From: Clostridia bacterium
GTDB lineage: Bacteria; Bacillota; Clostridia; Christensenellales; CAG-138
Length of the DNA: 64,000 bases
Direction of reading: 5' to 3'
Assembly (NCBI GenBank): GCA_017619735.1
Contig: JAFZRT010000015.1
Location: 1-64,000 of the forward strand
Position numbers and translations under genes: made by a program. This document shows, piece after piece, positions 30,608 to 39,779 of the stretch; within the stretch, counting starts at the first letter, position 1, and every line of letters begins with the position of its first letter. The notes below the pieces were generated by a model. The model was not told where the DNA came from, searched no databases, and worked only from the letters and a program-made list of their open reading frames with translations.

Positions 30608-32776
30608 TTATATCTGGTTGGAACGCTCGACCTTTATTACGCCGTCGAGCTTCATTATGCCCCTTGTCAGCGTCTGCAGCTGCTCGGCGTTCTGTATGTC
30701 GAATGTCAATGTGATGTCGACGGTATCGCCGCCGGATTTCGCGTTCAGGTACTTGGTGTTGATCTTCAGACTGAGGAGGAGCTGCGTGATCTCCATCATG
30801 ATACCCGCGCGCTCGCTCGCTATAACGTGTATCGTCACGGGGAAGGTCTGGCTCATGCCGGTTACCCACTCGACGGGGATTATCCTCTCGACGTCGAGCA
30901 GAAGCTGTTCCGCGTTCGGGCAGTCCTTCCTGTGTATGGATACGCCCCTGCCCCTCGTGATATAGCCGAATATCTCGTCGCCGGGAACGGGGGTGCAGCA
31001 CTTGGCGAAATGCACGACCATGTCATGCTCGCCTTTGACGACGACTCCCCTGCCCTGCTCGTCGTAGCTCTCGCGCAGTTCTTCCTTGTGCAGGAGGCGT
31101 TCTTCGAGCTCGGACTGTTTTTCGGCCTTGCGGTACTCCTCCATGAGGCGGTGGAGCGCCTGGCCGGTCGTCATGCCGCCGTAGCCGATGGCGGCGTAGA
31201 CGTCGTCCATGTCGTTGAGCGTGAACCGTTTGAGGAGCGGAGCGCAGAACTCGGGCTTTACGAGATCGACGAGCTTCTTGCCCTGGCGTTTGGCGGCCTC
31301 GGTAAGCATGTCGCGGCCCCTTATGATATTCTCCTCGCGGTTGGCCTTTTTGAACCACTGACGGATCTTGGACTTAGCCTGCGAGGTCTTGGCGTAGTTG
31401 AGCCAATCGCGGCCGGGGGTCGCCTGCTGAGAGGTGATTATCTCAACGACGTCGTGCGTTTTGAGCTTGTGATCGAGCTTGACGAGCGCGCCGTTGACCT
31501 TGACGTGCTGGATATGGTTGCCGACGTTGGTATGGATGCGGTACGCGAAATCGATCGGCGTGGAGCCCGCGGGAAGGTCTATTATCTCCCCGTTCGGGGT
31601 AAGGACGTAAACGTAATCGGAGAAGAAATCCTTGCGGATATTGTCGATGAACTCGCGCGTGGAATCGGCGTCGGTATCGTAATTGACAAGATCCCTTACC
31701 CATGCGAGCTTGCTGTCGAGCTCGTCCGGACGTGCCCTGCCCTCCTTATAGAGCCAGTGCGCGGCAACGCCGTACTCGGCCGTGCGGTGCATCTCCAAAG
31801 TCCTTATCTGCACCTCAAACGGCATGCCCATATCGCTGAAAAGGGTCGTATGCAGCGAGCGGTACATGTTCGTCTTCGGCATGGAGATATAGTCCTTGAA
31901 CCTGCCGGGCATGGGCTTCCAGATCGAATGGATGACGCCCAGCGCCGCATAGCAGTCGTTCACGGTATTGACTATGACCCTTATCGCGACAAGGTCGTAT
32001 ATCTCGCTCAGGCTCTTGTTGTTCTTCTTCAGCTTGCGGAAGATGCTGTACATATGCTTTCTTCTGCCGCTGATCTCGCATTTGATGCCGGCCTTTTCGA
32101 GCGATTCCACAATGGTCTTGATGGCGGAATTGAGGAGGCGCATGCGCTCCTCCTGCTGCGGCTCGATGAGCGAGCAGAGATGGCGCCACTCCTCCGGATA
32201 GAGGTATTCGAAGGAGAGATCCTCGAGCTCGGCCTTGATGGCGCCCATTCCGAACCGGTCCGCGAGGGGCGCGTAAACATCAAGCGTTTCCCTCGCGATC
32301 CTCTGGCGTTTTTCAAGGCTGCAGTTGCCCAGGGTGCGCATGTTGTGGAGCCGGTCCGCAAGCTTGATTATGACGACTCGGACGTCGTTGGCCATGGCGA
32401 GGTACATCTTACGCAGGTTCTCCGCCTGCCTGTCCTCACGCGTCTGCATATCGCTCGCGTTGCCGGTCTTGGTCAGCTTTGTGACTCCGTCGACCATGCC
32501 GGCGATATCCTCGCCGAAAAGCTCGCGCAGTTTGTCGACGGTTATGCCGTCGCCGTCCTCGACGACGTCATGCAGAAGCCCCGCGGCGACGGTGTCGGCG
32601 TCCATCTCCATCTTGGCGAGGGAAAGCGCCACCGCTTCGGGGTGAGTGTAATAGGGCTCGCCCGATTCACGCTTCTGTCCGTCGTGAGCGGCTCTCGCGA
32701 ATTCGGCGGCTTTACGGATAAGCTCGACCTTTTCGGGCGAGTATTTCTTCTCGCATAAGGATATCAGACGATCCAC
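30608..32776 (-). CDS. relA: Bifunctional (p)ppGpp synthetase/hydrolase
   Basis: Makes and breaks ppGpp in the stringent response. The HD hydrolase domain has H45 and the HDVVED box (69-74), so hydrolysis should be intact. The synthetase domain (about 200-340) holds GRRKHMYSIFRKL and KTNMYRSLHT. TGS starts near 390 (VYVLTPNGEIIDLPAGST), then the conserved helical part and FAKCCTPVPGDEIFGYITRG, and the C-terminal ACT domain (PVTIHVIASERAGIMMEITQ). The start is GTG 32776, backed by AGGGGGTG. It is the central gene of the scfA-hemZ operon. Confidence 0.95.
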   Translation of the reverse strand: MDRLISLCEKKYSPEKVELIRKAAEFARAAHDGQKRESGEPYYTHPEAVALSLAKMEMDADTVAAGLLHDVVEDGDGITVDKLRELFGEDIAGMVDGVTKLTKTGNASDMQTREDRQAENLRKMYLAMANDVRVVIIKLADRLHNMRTLGNCSLEKRQRIARETLDVYAPLADRFGMGAIKAELEDLSFEYLYPEEWRHLCSLIEPQQEERMRLLNSAIKTIVESLEKAGIKCEISGRRKHMYSIFRKLKKNNKSLSEIYDLVAIRVIVNTVNDCYAALGVIHSIWKPMPGRFKDYISMPKTNMYRSLHTTLFSDMGMPFEVQIRTLEMHRTAEYGVAAHWLYKEGRARPDELDSKLAWVRDLVNYDTDADSTREFIDNIRKDFFSDYVYVLTPNGEIIDLPAGSTPIDFAYRIHTNVGNHIQHVKVNGALVKLDHKLKTHDVVEIITSQQATPGRDWLNYAKTSQAKSKIRQWFKKANREENIIRGRDMLTEAAKRQGKKLVDLVKPEFCAPLLKRFTLNDMDDVYAAIGYGGMTTGQALHRLMEEYRKAEKQSELEERLLHKEELRESYDEQGRGVVVKGEHDMVVHFAKCCTPVPGDEIFGYITRGRGVSIHRKDCPNAEQLLLDVERIIPVEWVTGMSQTFPVTIHVIASERAGIMMEITQLLLSLKINTKYLNAKSGGDTVDITLTFDIQNAEQLQTLTRGIMKLDGVIKVERSNQI

Positions 32777-32809
32777 TCAATCACCCCCTTCTGCAATAGT
32801 TTCGGTTTC

Positions 32810-33334
32810 TCAGTACTTGATGACGGTGCCTACGTCGTAGTCGGATAGTATCTCGCGGCCGCCGAGGTCGGTGAGCTCGATGGCGAACCTTGCGCCGACG
32901 ACCTCCGCGCCCATCTGCTCCGCGAGCTTGATCGTGGCAAGCGCAGTGCCGCCCGTCGCAAGAAGATCGTCGACTATGGCGATGCGCTGACCGGGCTTTA
33001 TGGCGTCCTTGTGTATCTCGAGGCAGTCGCTGCCGTATTCGAGGCCGTAGGAGAAATTGAACACCTCCGCGGGGAGCTTGCCGGGCTTCCTTGCGAGCAC
33101 GAATCCGGCGTTGATCGCATACGCCACGGCGGAGCCGATGACGAATCCCCTCGCCTCCGGGCCGATAACGAGATCGACGTTGAGATCGCGCAGAGAATCC
33201 GCGATCTGGGCGATGAGCTCCTGATATGCCTCGGAATCCTTCAACAGAGTGGTTATGTCATAGAAGAGTATGCCTTCCTTGGGGAAGTCGGGGATCTCCC
33301 TGATGACGTTTTTGAAATCCTGCTCGGTGTACAT
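32810..33334 (-). CDS. apt: Adenine phosphoribosyltransferase
   Basis: Salvages adenine to AMP using PRPP. IVDDLLATGGTALATIKLAE contains the PRPP-binding loop, and GPEARGFVIGSAVAYA the conserved core. At 174 residues it has standard length. GGGAGG upstream of ATG 33334 is an excellent SD. It is placed between recJ and relA, an order known in many Bacillota, and together with deoD at 47646 gives a purine-salvage route. Confidence 0.96.
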   Translation of the reverse strand: MYTEQDFKNVIREIPDFPKEGILFYDITTLLKDSEAYQELIAQIADSLRDLNVDLVIGPEARGFVIGSAVAYAINAGFVLARKPGKLPAEVFNFSYGLEYGSDCLEIHKDAIKPGQRIAIVDDLLATGGTALATIKLAEQMGAEVVGARFAIELTDLGGREILSDYDVGTVIKY

Positions 33335-33356
33335 TTTTTTCCTCCCTTTAGAGTAT

Positions 33357-35753
33357 TCAGCTCGAATGCTGTATGCTTGCGACGGTATTGTAAAGCGGGC
33401 TCTCGTCGAGCTTTTTGGGCTCGCTCTTCAGTATCCTCACCGCCTTGCCCCCGTCGTCGGTAAAGAAACCGAGCTGCATGAACACGCGTATCGCGAACGC
33501 GGTCTGATGCGGCGGTCGGTTCAGCATGTCGCAGAGCTTGGAAGCAAGCTCCGTGACGGAATAGTTCGCGGAATTGACAAGACCCGCCGTGGTCTTATAG
33601 TAAAGGCCCATCTCGTCGCGGCTTATGGAGAAGCCGCTGCAGATATCGGCGAAATCGTATTTCTGGCCGGACGAGAGTATCTCGGCGCCGGGAAGCGCGT
33701 CCCTGACCATTTTATAGACGCCCGGGGAATAGGGCTCGTCCATGAATACGACACGGTTATAACCCCTTACGGGCAGCTTCTCGACGTTCGGCGCAAGGAG
33801 CAGTACGTTTCCCGAGAATACGCCGTCGGGGATGGAACCTAAGCAGACCTCGAAGTTTTCGACGTTGGCACCTGAAAGAGCGCGCAGCGCCCGCTCTGCT
33901 CCCTCTGTCGAGAACACGAGCACGAGCGTCCCCGCGAAGCTGTCGCCGATCGTGCGGGCAACGTCGATCTCCCTCTGCTCGGGAACGTAACCGTCTCCGT
34001 CTTTGCAGCTGCCGCGCATGAACGCGTCGCAGAAGTTGAAGAGGTTGCTCTTTATGAACCTTGACGGGCACCTCGGAAGATCGGGCCTTGCCGAAACGAT
34101 GCGCATCTGCAGATTGTCGGTGCCGTTCCATTTGTTGATGAACGGCATATACAGCAGTGAAATGCTGTCCGCGCGCATTATGTTTTCGAACCTGCGGCCG
34201 CCGCAGAAATACACGCTCTCAAAGCAGGCGCGGTTCTGTCTGAGATCCATCCTCAGATGCTGGCCGTCGGAGCCGAAACGCCTGATGTGATAGGGGCTGA
34301 CGTTCGATACATGGAACACCGGGCAGGGATTGCCCTCGCCGAACGGAGAGAGCATTTCAAGCTGTCTGGTGAGCTCCATCGTGATTTCGCTGAGATCCTC
34401 GTCGAATTCGTAGCAGCGGCGCGGGACGAAGAGATCCGGGGCGCAGTTCTCTGTCAGATACTTTTCGAGCGCCTCGCAGAACGCGGGGAACATCTCCTTT
34501 TCCATGGTGACGCCCGCGGCCTTCGCATGACCGCCGAAGCGGATGAACATATCGCTGTGCGCTTTGAGCGCGTCGTGGATATTGATGCCCTCCACGGACC
34601 TTGCGGAGCCCTTCAGGGCGTTGTCATGCTCGGAGAAGAGTATCGTCGGCCTGTGGAACATCTCCGTAAGGCGCGATGCGGCGATACCGATTACGCCGGA
34701 GTTCCACTTGTCCGAAGCGAGCAGTATGGCGTGCTTGTCGGAAATATCGAGCTCCTCGACCATGGCTATCGCCTCGTCGAGTATGCTCTGCTCCTCGGCC
34801 TGGCGAAGCTCGTTAAGGCGGCCGAGCTCGGCGATAATCCTCGCGGCCTCGTCCTCGTCCTCTGTCATGAAGAGCTCCACTCCGAGTGATGCGTCGCCCA
34901 TTCGGCCGGATGCGTTGAGTCTGGGGGCCACGCCGAAGCCGATATTGTAAACGGAATACGGTTTTTTGGCGGAGGGGATGCTCTCAAGCAGCATGCGCAT
35001 ACCCAGACAGCATTCGTCCTTGTTCAGCGATTCCAACGCACGCTTCACAAGCAGGCGGTTCTCATCGAGGAGCGGCACTACGTCGGCCACGGTAGCGACG
35101 CCGGCGAGGAATATGTACTCCTCCGCAGCTTCAACTCCGCCCAATGCCTGAATGAGCTTCAGAGCTGTGCCGGCTCCGCAAAGATAACCCGGGTAATCGC
35201 AGCCGGGTACGGAGTGGCATATGACGGCTGTGCAGTCGGGGATCCTCTCGGGCGGTATGTGATGGTCGGTGATTATTACGTCGATGCCGAGGGACTTCGC
35301 ATATTCGATCTCGTCATAGGCGGAAATGCCGTTGTCGACCGTGATGATAAGCGATACTCCGGACGCCTTCAGCGCGTCGACGGCCTTTTTGCTTATTCCG
35401 TAGCCCTCGTCATGCCGTGATGGTATGCGATAGGAAGCGTCCGCGCCGACGCTCAAAAGATAATGCAGCAGCATCGTCGTGGCGCAGATGCCGTCCACGT
35501 CGTAATCTCCGTAGACGCATATGCTCTCGCCGGAGAATATGGCCTCCTCGATCCTGTCGACGGCCTTCTGCATATCGGGAAGGCCCATCGGATCGCGGAG
35601 CATGGAAAGATCGGGGTACATGAACCTCGACCTTTCTTCCTCGGTATTTATGCCTCTCGCCCTGAGCGCGCGCATGACGATCGGGAGGAACGCAGCGCTG
35701 CGGTCCGCCTCGATCTCCGGCGTATAGTACTTTGAGGGCGAGTAGATGATCAT
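33357..35753 (-). CDS. recJ: Single-stranded-DNA-specific exonuclease RecJ
   Basis: Degrades single-stranded DNA 5' to 3' in recombination and repair. DHH motifs: D83, D85 and D87 in VYGDYDVDG, D140 in ITVDNG, and DHH at 163-165 in VIITDHHIP. The DHHA1 domain shows near 365-410 with GSARSVEGINI and RFGGHAKAAG. The OB domain follows. From about 560 there is a C-terminal region of about 230 residues that is less conserved and typical of Bacillota RecJ (798 total). AAAGGAAA precedes ATG 35753. Confidence 0.95.
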   Translation of the reverse strand: MIIYSPSKYYTPEIEADRSAAFLPIVMRALRARGINTEEERSRFMYPDLSMLRDPMGLPDMQKAVDRIEEAIFSGESICVYGDYDVDGICATTMLLHYLLSVGADASYRIPSRHDEGYGISKKAVDALKASGVSLIITVDNGISAYDEIEYAKSLGIDVIITDHHIPPERIPDCTAVICHSVPGCDYPGYLCGAGTALKLIQALGGVEAAEEYIFLAGVATVADVVPLLDENRLLVKRALESLNKDECCLGMRMLLESIPSAKKPYSVYNIGFGVAPRLNASGRMGDASLGVELFMTEDEDEAARIIAELGRLNELRQAEEQSILDEAIAMVEELDISDKHAILLASDKWNSGVIGIAASRLTEMFHRPTILFSEHDNALKGSARSVEGINIHDALKAHSDMFIRFGGHAKAAGVTMEKEMFPAFCEALEKYLTENCAPDLFVPRRCYEFDEDLSEITMELTRQLEMLSPFGEGNPCPVFHVSNVSPYHIRRFGSDGQHLRMDLRQNRACFESVYFCGGRRFENIMRADSISLLYMPFINKWNGTDNLQMRIVSARPDLPRCPSRFIKSNLFNFCDAFMRGSCKDGDGYVPEQREIDVARTIGDSFAGTLVLVFSTEGAERALRALSGANVENFEVCLGSIPDGVFSGNVLLLAPNVEKLPVRGYNRVVFMDEPYSPGVYKMVRDALPGAEILSSGQKYDFADICSGFSISRDEMGLYYKTTAGLVNSANYSVTELASKLCDMLNRPPHQTAFAIRVFMQLGFFTDDGGKAVRILKSEPKKLDESPLYNTVASIQHSS

Positions 35754-35759
35754 TTTCCT

Positions 35760-37103
35760 TTATTCCTTTACCGTCGCCATGCCGATGGCGATCTCGGTGC
35801 GTTTCTTCAAAAGCCGGCAGCTGATATCGCACGGCTCATTTATGGAGCCGTTGAGCTTGTGCGCGTTTGCCGCGCAGCCGCCGCTGCAGAAGTATTTGGC
35901 CCAGCAGGACGAGCATTTTTCCTTCGTGAAGATATTGCAGGAGGCGAAACTCTGCCTTATATCCTCATTGAGCGGGACGTTCCCTTCCGCGTCCTTATCC
36001 AGCACGTTGCCGAGCAGGAACGCGCTGTCGCCGACGAACTGATGGCAGGGATAGATATCCCCGTTGGGAGCTACGGCGACGTATTCTACGCCGGCTCCGC
36101 AGCCGAGCGCGCGCTTCGCGAGGCAGGGCGCGTTCTCAAGATCGACGTGGAAGTGGAAGAAGTTGAAAGGCTTCCCCTCCCTCCTGCGTTCGATTACGTA
36201 ATCGGCAAGACGGTCGTATTCAGCTATCGCCTTATCGACGTTCGACTCGTTTATGGCGTGGGGCTCGTCGGGCTTGAGAACGACCGGCTCTATCGAGATC
36301 TGCTCAAAGCCGAGGCGGGTGAGGGCCTTCACGTCCTCGGTAAAATCGAGGTTGTCGGCGGTATAGGTGCCCCGAATGTAATGCTCCCCGTCGCCGCGCT
36401 CGCTCACGAGCTTCTGTGCCTTGGGCACGATCACGTCATAGGAGCCCTTTCTGTTTGGTGTGACGCGAAGAGCGTCGTGGACTTCCTTCCTGCCGTCGAT
36501 GGAGATGACGACGTTGAACATCTCCCGGTTTATGAAATCGATCTTTTCGTCGTCGAGCGCCAGGCCGTTGGTGGTAATGGTGAAATTGATATGCTTGTTA
36601 TGCTCCTTTTCGAGCATGCGGCCGTATTCCACTATACCCTTAACGACGTCCCAGTTCATGAGCGGCTCTCCCCCGAAGAGGTCGACCTCAAGATGGTAAC
36701 GTCCGCCCGACCGCTTTATGAGCATGTCGAGCGCCGCTTTCGCCGTATCGAGCGGCATGAGCATCCTGCCGCCGTGGAACTCGCCCGTCTCCGCAAAGCA
36801 GTAGGCGCAGCGGAGATTGCAGTCGTGAGCCACGTTCAAGCACATGGACTTGATGGGAGAAAACGCGGCGTTCGCCTTCGGCGCTGCGGGGGCGGGAGTA
36901 TCGAAAAGCCCCTCTTTGCGGAGCTCGTCGATCTCGTCGGTGATCTCCTTTATCAATGAATGAGAATAGGGCAATGCGTATACGGCATTGCCCTGCTCAA
37001 CTGCGCTTATCACATCATACGAGGGTTTGTCCACCTCGTGTACGGCTCCGCTCTCAACATCCAGCACAAGATATGTGCCGCGATATTCAAATGCGTGGAT
37101 CAT
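35760..37103 (-). CDS. scfB: SCIFF thioether maturase (CteB-type radical SAM)
   Basis: Installs thioether (ranthipeptide) cross-links between Cys and other residues of the SCIFF peptide. The radical-SAM triad is C95, C99 and C102 in HDCNLRCAYCF. A SPASM-type C-terminal region carries many cysteines (GCGAGVEYVAVAPNGDIYPC; CSSCWAKYFCSGGCAAN) for two auxiliary clusters. An N-terminal RRE-like part (residues 1-75) would bind the leader. The start ATG 37103 is 2 nt past the scfA stop. The gene pair is widespread in Clostridia; its cell role may relate to quorum signalling. Confidence 0.95.
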   Translation of the reverse strand: MIHAFEYRGTYLVLDVESGAVHEVDKPSYDVISAVEQGNAVYALPYSHSLIKEITDEIDELRKEGLFDTPAPAAPKANAAFSPIKSMCLNVAHDCNLRCAYCFAETGEFHGGRMLMPLDTAKAALDMLIKRSGGRYHLEVDLFGGEPLMNWDVVKGIVEYGRMLEKEHNKHINFTITTNGLALDDEKIDFINREMFNVVISIDGRKEVHDALRVTPNRKGSYDVIVPKAQKLVSERGDGEHYIRGTYTADNLDFTEDVKALTRLGFEQISIEPVVLKPDEPHAINESNVDKAIAEYDRLADYVIERRREGKPFNFFHFHVDLENAPCLAKRALGCGAGVEYVAVAPNGDIYPCHQFVGDSAFLLGNVLDKDAEGNVPLNEDIRQSFASCNIFTKEKCSSCWAKYFCSGGCAANAHKLNGSINEPCDISCRLLKKRTEIAIGMATVKE

Positions 37104-37105
37104 TA

Positions 37106-37249
37106 TTACTTAGCCGTCTTTACGCACTTCTGGTTCGCTACAGTGCAGGAGGTCTTGCAGGCGGACTGGCAGGATGCCTGGCACTCGCCGCAGGCGGTGT
37201 TTGCGCCGTTCCTGATACAGGGCTTCTGGATATTCTTGATATGCTTCAT
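37106..37249 (-). CDS. scfA: SCIFF ranthipeptide precursor, 47 aa
   Basis: Six cysteines in forty-five residues. The leader MKHIKNIQKPCIRNGANTAC leads to GECQASCQSACKTSC and ends VANQKCVKTAK; the Cys-x2-3 spacing gives the family its name. ScfB converts Cys residues into thioether bridges. CGGAGTG, about 6 nt upstream, is the SD. It has a near-consensus promoter at 37297-37325 and leads the operon. It is shorter than the usual gene-finding cut-off. Confidence 0.97.
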   Translation of the reverse strand: MKHIKNIQKPCIRNGANTACGECQASCQSACKTSCTVANQKCVKTAK

Positions 37250-37296
37250 TTGTTACACTCCGATTGAAATATTGACCCTCTCCGGATCACCAATTA

Positions 37297-37325
37297 ATTA
37301 TACACCGACAAGGCTTCGGTTTCAA
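37297..37325 (-). promoter_or_regulatory. Sigma-A promoter of the scfA operon
   Basis: Minus strand: -35 TTGAAA at 37320-37325, 17-nt spacer, -10 TATAAT at 37297-37302. Confidence 0.85.
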
Positions 37326-37359
37326 GTATTATTTTCATCATGCCTTCCTGCCGCGGCCT

Positions 37360-37740
37360 TCATTTTACAAGGTTCCTTATCATACCTACCACCGCTCCGC
37401 CGAGCATGCACATGGCGATATCCGTGAGCGTCGAAAGGCCCGGCCGGAAGCTGCCGGAAAGCAGTGAAAACACGAGGAAGGTAATGAGCATGTACGCACC
37501 GCCTGCGGCAGAGCTCCAGAGGAGGGTCCGGCTCTTTACCGAACGCGCGGCTATCAAAGCGGCGGCGGCAGCGCATACGAACTTTATGCCCGTGTTGATG
37601 TAATTGACGCTGTCGACTCCGAGCCACTGCTTTTGCAGTACGAAAGCGAACGCCACAACGAGCAGCACGCTTGCGGCGCAGGCGATGAGAGCGGCTTTCA
37701 AAACGGCCCTTATGCCGCTTTCAGGTGTTCTTTTATCCAT
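37360..37740 (-). CDS. Small membrane protein, TIGR04086 family
   Basis: Four hydrophobic segments: VLKAALIACAASVLLVVAF, TGIKFVCAAAAALIAARSV, TLLWSSAAGGAYMLITFLVF and TDIAMCMLGGAVVGMIRNLV. TIGR04086 proteins are small Clostridia membrane proteins that commonly lie between yajC and scfA, as here. Function is unknown. GGGAGGG upstream makes ATG 37740 the start, rather than a longer in-frame one. Confidence 0.8.
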   Translation of the reverse strand: MDKRTPESGIRAVLKAALIACAASVLLVVAFAFVLQKQWLGVDSVNYINTGIKFVCAAAAALIAARSVKSRTLLWSSAAGGAYMLITFLVFSLLSGSFRPGLSTLTDIAMCMLGGAVVGMIRNLVK

Positions 37741-37810
37741 ATCTTCCCTCCCGTGCAATTCTTAACAAAGCATATTCGGGACAGGTATGAATAATTCATT
37801 TGCGTAAAAG

Positions 37811-37836
37811 TAAAAAAGCAGCCCCGAAGGGCTGCT
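37811..37836 (-). terminator. yajC terminator
   Basis: Minus strand: GCAGCCC at 37829-37835 pairs with GGGCTGC at 37818-37824 around TTCG, then six Ts. Confidence 0.9.
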
Positions 37837-37850
37837 CGTACTGTATGGTC

Positions 37851-38246
37851 TTACTTGACGTCCCTGACGTCGCCGTCGATGGTCGCTTCAACGGGAGCGT
37901 CCTCGATAGTGGCGATAGCGCCCCTTGCGAACACAAGGCGGGCCTTGTCGGGACCGACGCTGACGGTAACGACGTCGTCCTTGATGTTGGTGACGGTGCC
38001 GTAGATGCCGCCGATGGTGCGTACGCGGTCGCCGGGCTTAAGGGAGGAGAGCATCTCCTTGACCTTCTTTTCACGCTTGCGCTGAGGAACGGACATGAGA
38101 AGAACCATGCCGACCATGAGTACCATCATGATAAGAAGGGGAAGAACGCCGGTAAGCGCGCTTCCGGAAGCGCCGGACTCGCCGCCCTCAGCGCCCGTGC
38201 AGGAGACGAGGCTTGCGAGAAAAACGGGATTGAAAATCGAAAACAT
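37851..38246 (-). CDS. yajC: Preprotein translocase subunit YajC
   Basis: Single-span membrane protein of the SecDF-YajC complex. The first residues (MFSIFNPVFLASLVSCTGAE) are followed by a hydrophobic span (about 28-48, GVLPLLIMMVLMVGMVLLMS). PQRKREKKVKEMLSSLKPGD and RVRTIGGIYGTVTNIKDDVV are the YajC hallmarks. At 131 residues it is a usual size. GAAAGGTAAC precedes ATG 38246. Confidence 0.95.
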   Translation of the reverse strand: MFSIFNPVFLASLVSCTGAEGGESGASGSALTGVLPLLIMMVLMVGMVLLMSVPQRKREKKVKEMLSSLKPGDRVRTIGGIYGTVTNIKDDVVTVSVGPDKARLVFARGAIATIEDAPVEATIDGDVRDVK

Positions 38247-38294
38247 ACTTGTTACCTTTCGTGTTTCGGCTTTGCCGTATTATCAAGCAATAAT

Positions 38295-38321
38295 ATTATA
38301 CCATCCGCGCCGAAAAGTCAA
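38295..38321 (-). promoter_or_regulatory. Probable yajC promoter
   Basis: Minus strand: consensus -10 TATAAT at 38295-38300; -35 TTGACT at 38316-38321, but the spacer is only 15 nt. Confidence 0.55.
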
Positions 38322-38341
38322 GAAAAATCGTGATCGGCGGG

Positions 38342-39184
38342 TCAGTATCGGTCGAATCCGTATGCGCGGCAGGGGTCGATGAAGATATCCGGCTTCAGCT
38401 TTTTAATCATGCTGAATGCCTCGACTGAGACGGCGGACCCGACAGGCGCGGCTTCGAGCAGCGGAAGCGGGAACACGTATTCATGTAATCCCGACGGCAG
38501 CAGCGAAAGAGGATCGGTCCCGCGGCGGCAGAACAGTTCCGAAGCGCGGAAGGTATCCCCATCCGCATACCCGGCGCAGCAGCCGTTTTCGGTAAACACG
38601 AGCCGAGCGTCAGGCGCAGAATACTCGTCGATGAAAGCACCGAAATACGCTTCGCCGCGCATGGAAGCGCCGTCATAGGCGCGCATGCAGTCGTCATACA
38701 GCGCTGAAAGTGCAGCGGGATCTTGCGCGGCGTAATCGTGCGGTCGTACGACGTCGTTCAGCCGTTCGGCCGAGATGCTGATGCTCTTATGCCAAATAAA
38801 AGTCCTGTAGCCGAAACGCTCGTAGAACGCCGTATCGAAGGGCTGGAGCACGGTCGCGTCGAAGCCCCTCTCCCTCATTATTCCGAACGCCTTATCAAAG
38901 AGTGCGGCGCACAGGCCCATCCTTCGGTGATCCGGCCTTGTGCAGACGCCCGCAACAAAGCAGATATCCTTTATCCCGCCGCAAAAACGCATGCGCATGG
39001 GGATCATGTGCAGCATGGATACGGGCTCGTTATCCCCTTCTTCGAACGCGCCGAGAGCATACTCCGGCTTTGAGCGGGCGGAGTAATAGAGGTCCGCAAA
39101 CGCGGCGTCGTCCTCCGGAAAGCACTCGAGCCAGAGACGCTTCGACCGCTCGTATTCGGTTTTGTTCATGAGCTTGATCTTCAT
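38342..39184 (-). CDS. Eis-like GNAT acetyltransferase
   Basis: 280 residues. The N-terminal GNAT half shows ICFVAGVCTRPDHRRMGLCA with R-R-M-G-L-C as the acetyl-CoA loop and FDTAFYERFGYRTF. The second half (from about 140) resembles the Eis-type second GNAT/SCP2-like arrangement. Eis relatives acetylate aminoglycosides or proteins, but here no target is known. The chosen ATG 39184 lies 36 bases from a gene running the other way. Confidence 0.8.
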   Translation of the reverse strand: MKIKLMNKTEYERSKRLWLECFPEDDAAFADLYYSARSKPEYALGAFEEGDNEPVSMLHMIPMRMRFCGGIKDICFVAGVCTRPDHRRMGLCAALFDKAFGIMRERGFDATVLQPFDTAFYERFGYRTFIWHKSISISAERLNDVVRPHDYAAQDPAALSALYDDCMRAYDGASMRGEAYFGAFIDEYSAPDARLVFTENGCCAGYADGDTFRASELFCRRGTDPLSLLPSGLHEYVFPLPLLEAAPVGSAVSVEAFSMIKKLKPDIFIDPCRAYGFDRY

Positions 39185-39220
39185 TGTATAGCGCTCCGAT
39201 CCTGTCGGCATACTGGGTGT

Positions 39221-39751
39221 ATGAGAAAAGCCGCCGTGATATTTTTACTGTTCATAATGCTGCTGTCGTTTCCGCGCTGCGCACGGGAAGAAAACGGCGG
39301 CAGTGTCGATGCGGACGCCGCTCTGAGGATAGAGCTCTCCCCCGCCGCTTCGGTCGAATGGCGTACCTGCTGCCTGAAATGCGGGCACGAATACACTTCT
39401 TTCGACGGGTCGGACGTCATTGGCCTTACGAGGGATGAGCTGCACAGGCGTTTCCCGGAATGGGATATCGTTGTATTCACACGAGAGAAGGCGGTGCTCG
39501 AGAGGAAGGCCGAATGCTGGTGTCCCGATCATTATCTCCTGTTTCTGACCGACCGAACCCTCACGGTATCGTCAGCGGCGGAGCCGGATCTCGTGATACT
39601 CCCGATAATCGAGCTGGATAAGGAGGAGTATCTTTTCGACGACGAGGCGGAAAGAGCGCTGCGGGAGGGGCTTGCGTTCGATACCCTGCGGGAGCTCGAC
39701 GGCTTCCTCGACCCGTTCCTCCGCAAAAATACCGCCGAAAGAACAGACTAA
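39221..39751 (+). CDS. BofC-like exported protein
   Basis: 176 residues with a signal peptide or lipobox-like end (LLFIMLLSFPRC). The middle resembles the BofC C-terminal domain: GLTRDELHRRFPEWDIVVFT and CPDHYLLFLTDRTLTV. BofC inhibits SpoIVB, thereby delaying pro-SigmaK processing in spore formation. Two cysteine pairs (TCCLKCGHEY and ECWCPDH) are unusual for BofC. The SD is weak (GGGTG). The identity is an inference from pattern. Confidence 0.6.
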   Translation: MRKAAVIFLLFIMLLSFPRCAREENGGSVDADAALRIELSPAASVEWRTCCLKCGHEYTSFDGSDVIGLTRDELHRRFPEWDIVVFTREKAVLERKAECWCPDHYLLFLTDRTLTVSSAAEPDLVILPIIELDKEEYLFDDEAERALREGLAFDTLRELDGFLDPFLRKNTAERTD

Positions 39752-39777
39752 AGGCGCCCGATAGAGGGCGCCTTTTT
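39750..39777. terminator. Bidirectional terminator
   Basis: AGGCGCCC at 39752-39759 pairs with GGGCGCCT at 39766-39773, then TTTT on the plus strand. It lies between convergent genes, one of them fbp. Confidence 0.85.
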
Positions 39778-39779
39778 CA

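Noticed and set aside
30827-32758. 643-codon open frame opposite relA
   Set aside because: Shadow of relA, whose HD, synthetase, TGS and ACT domains are all intact.
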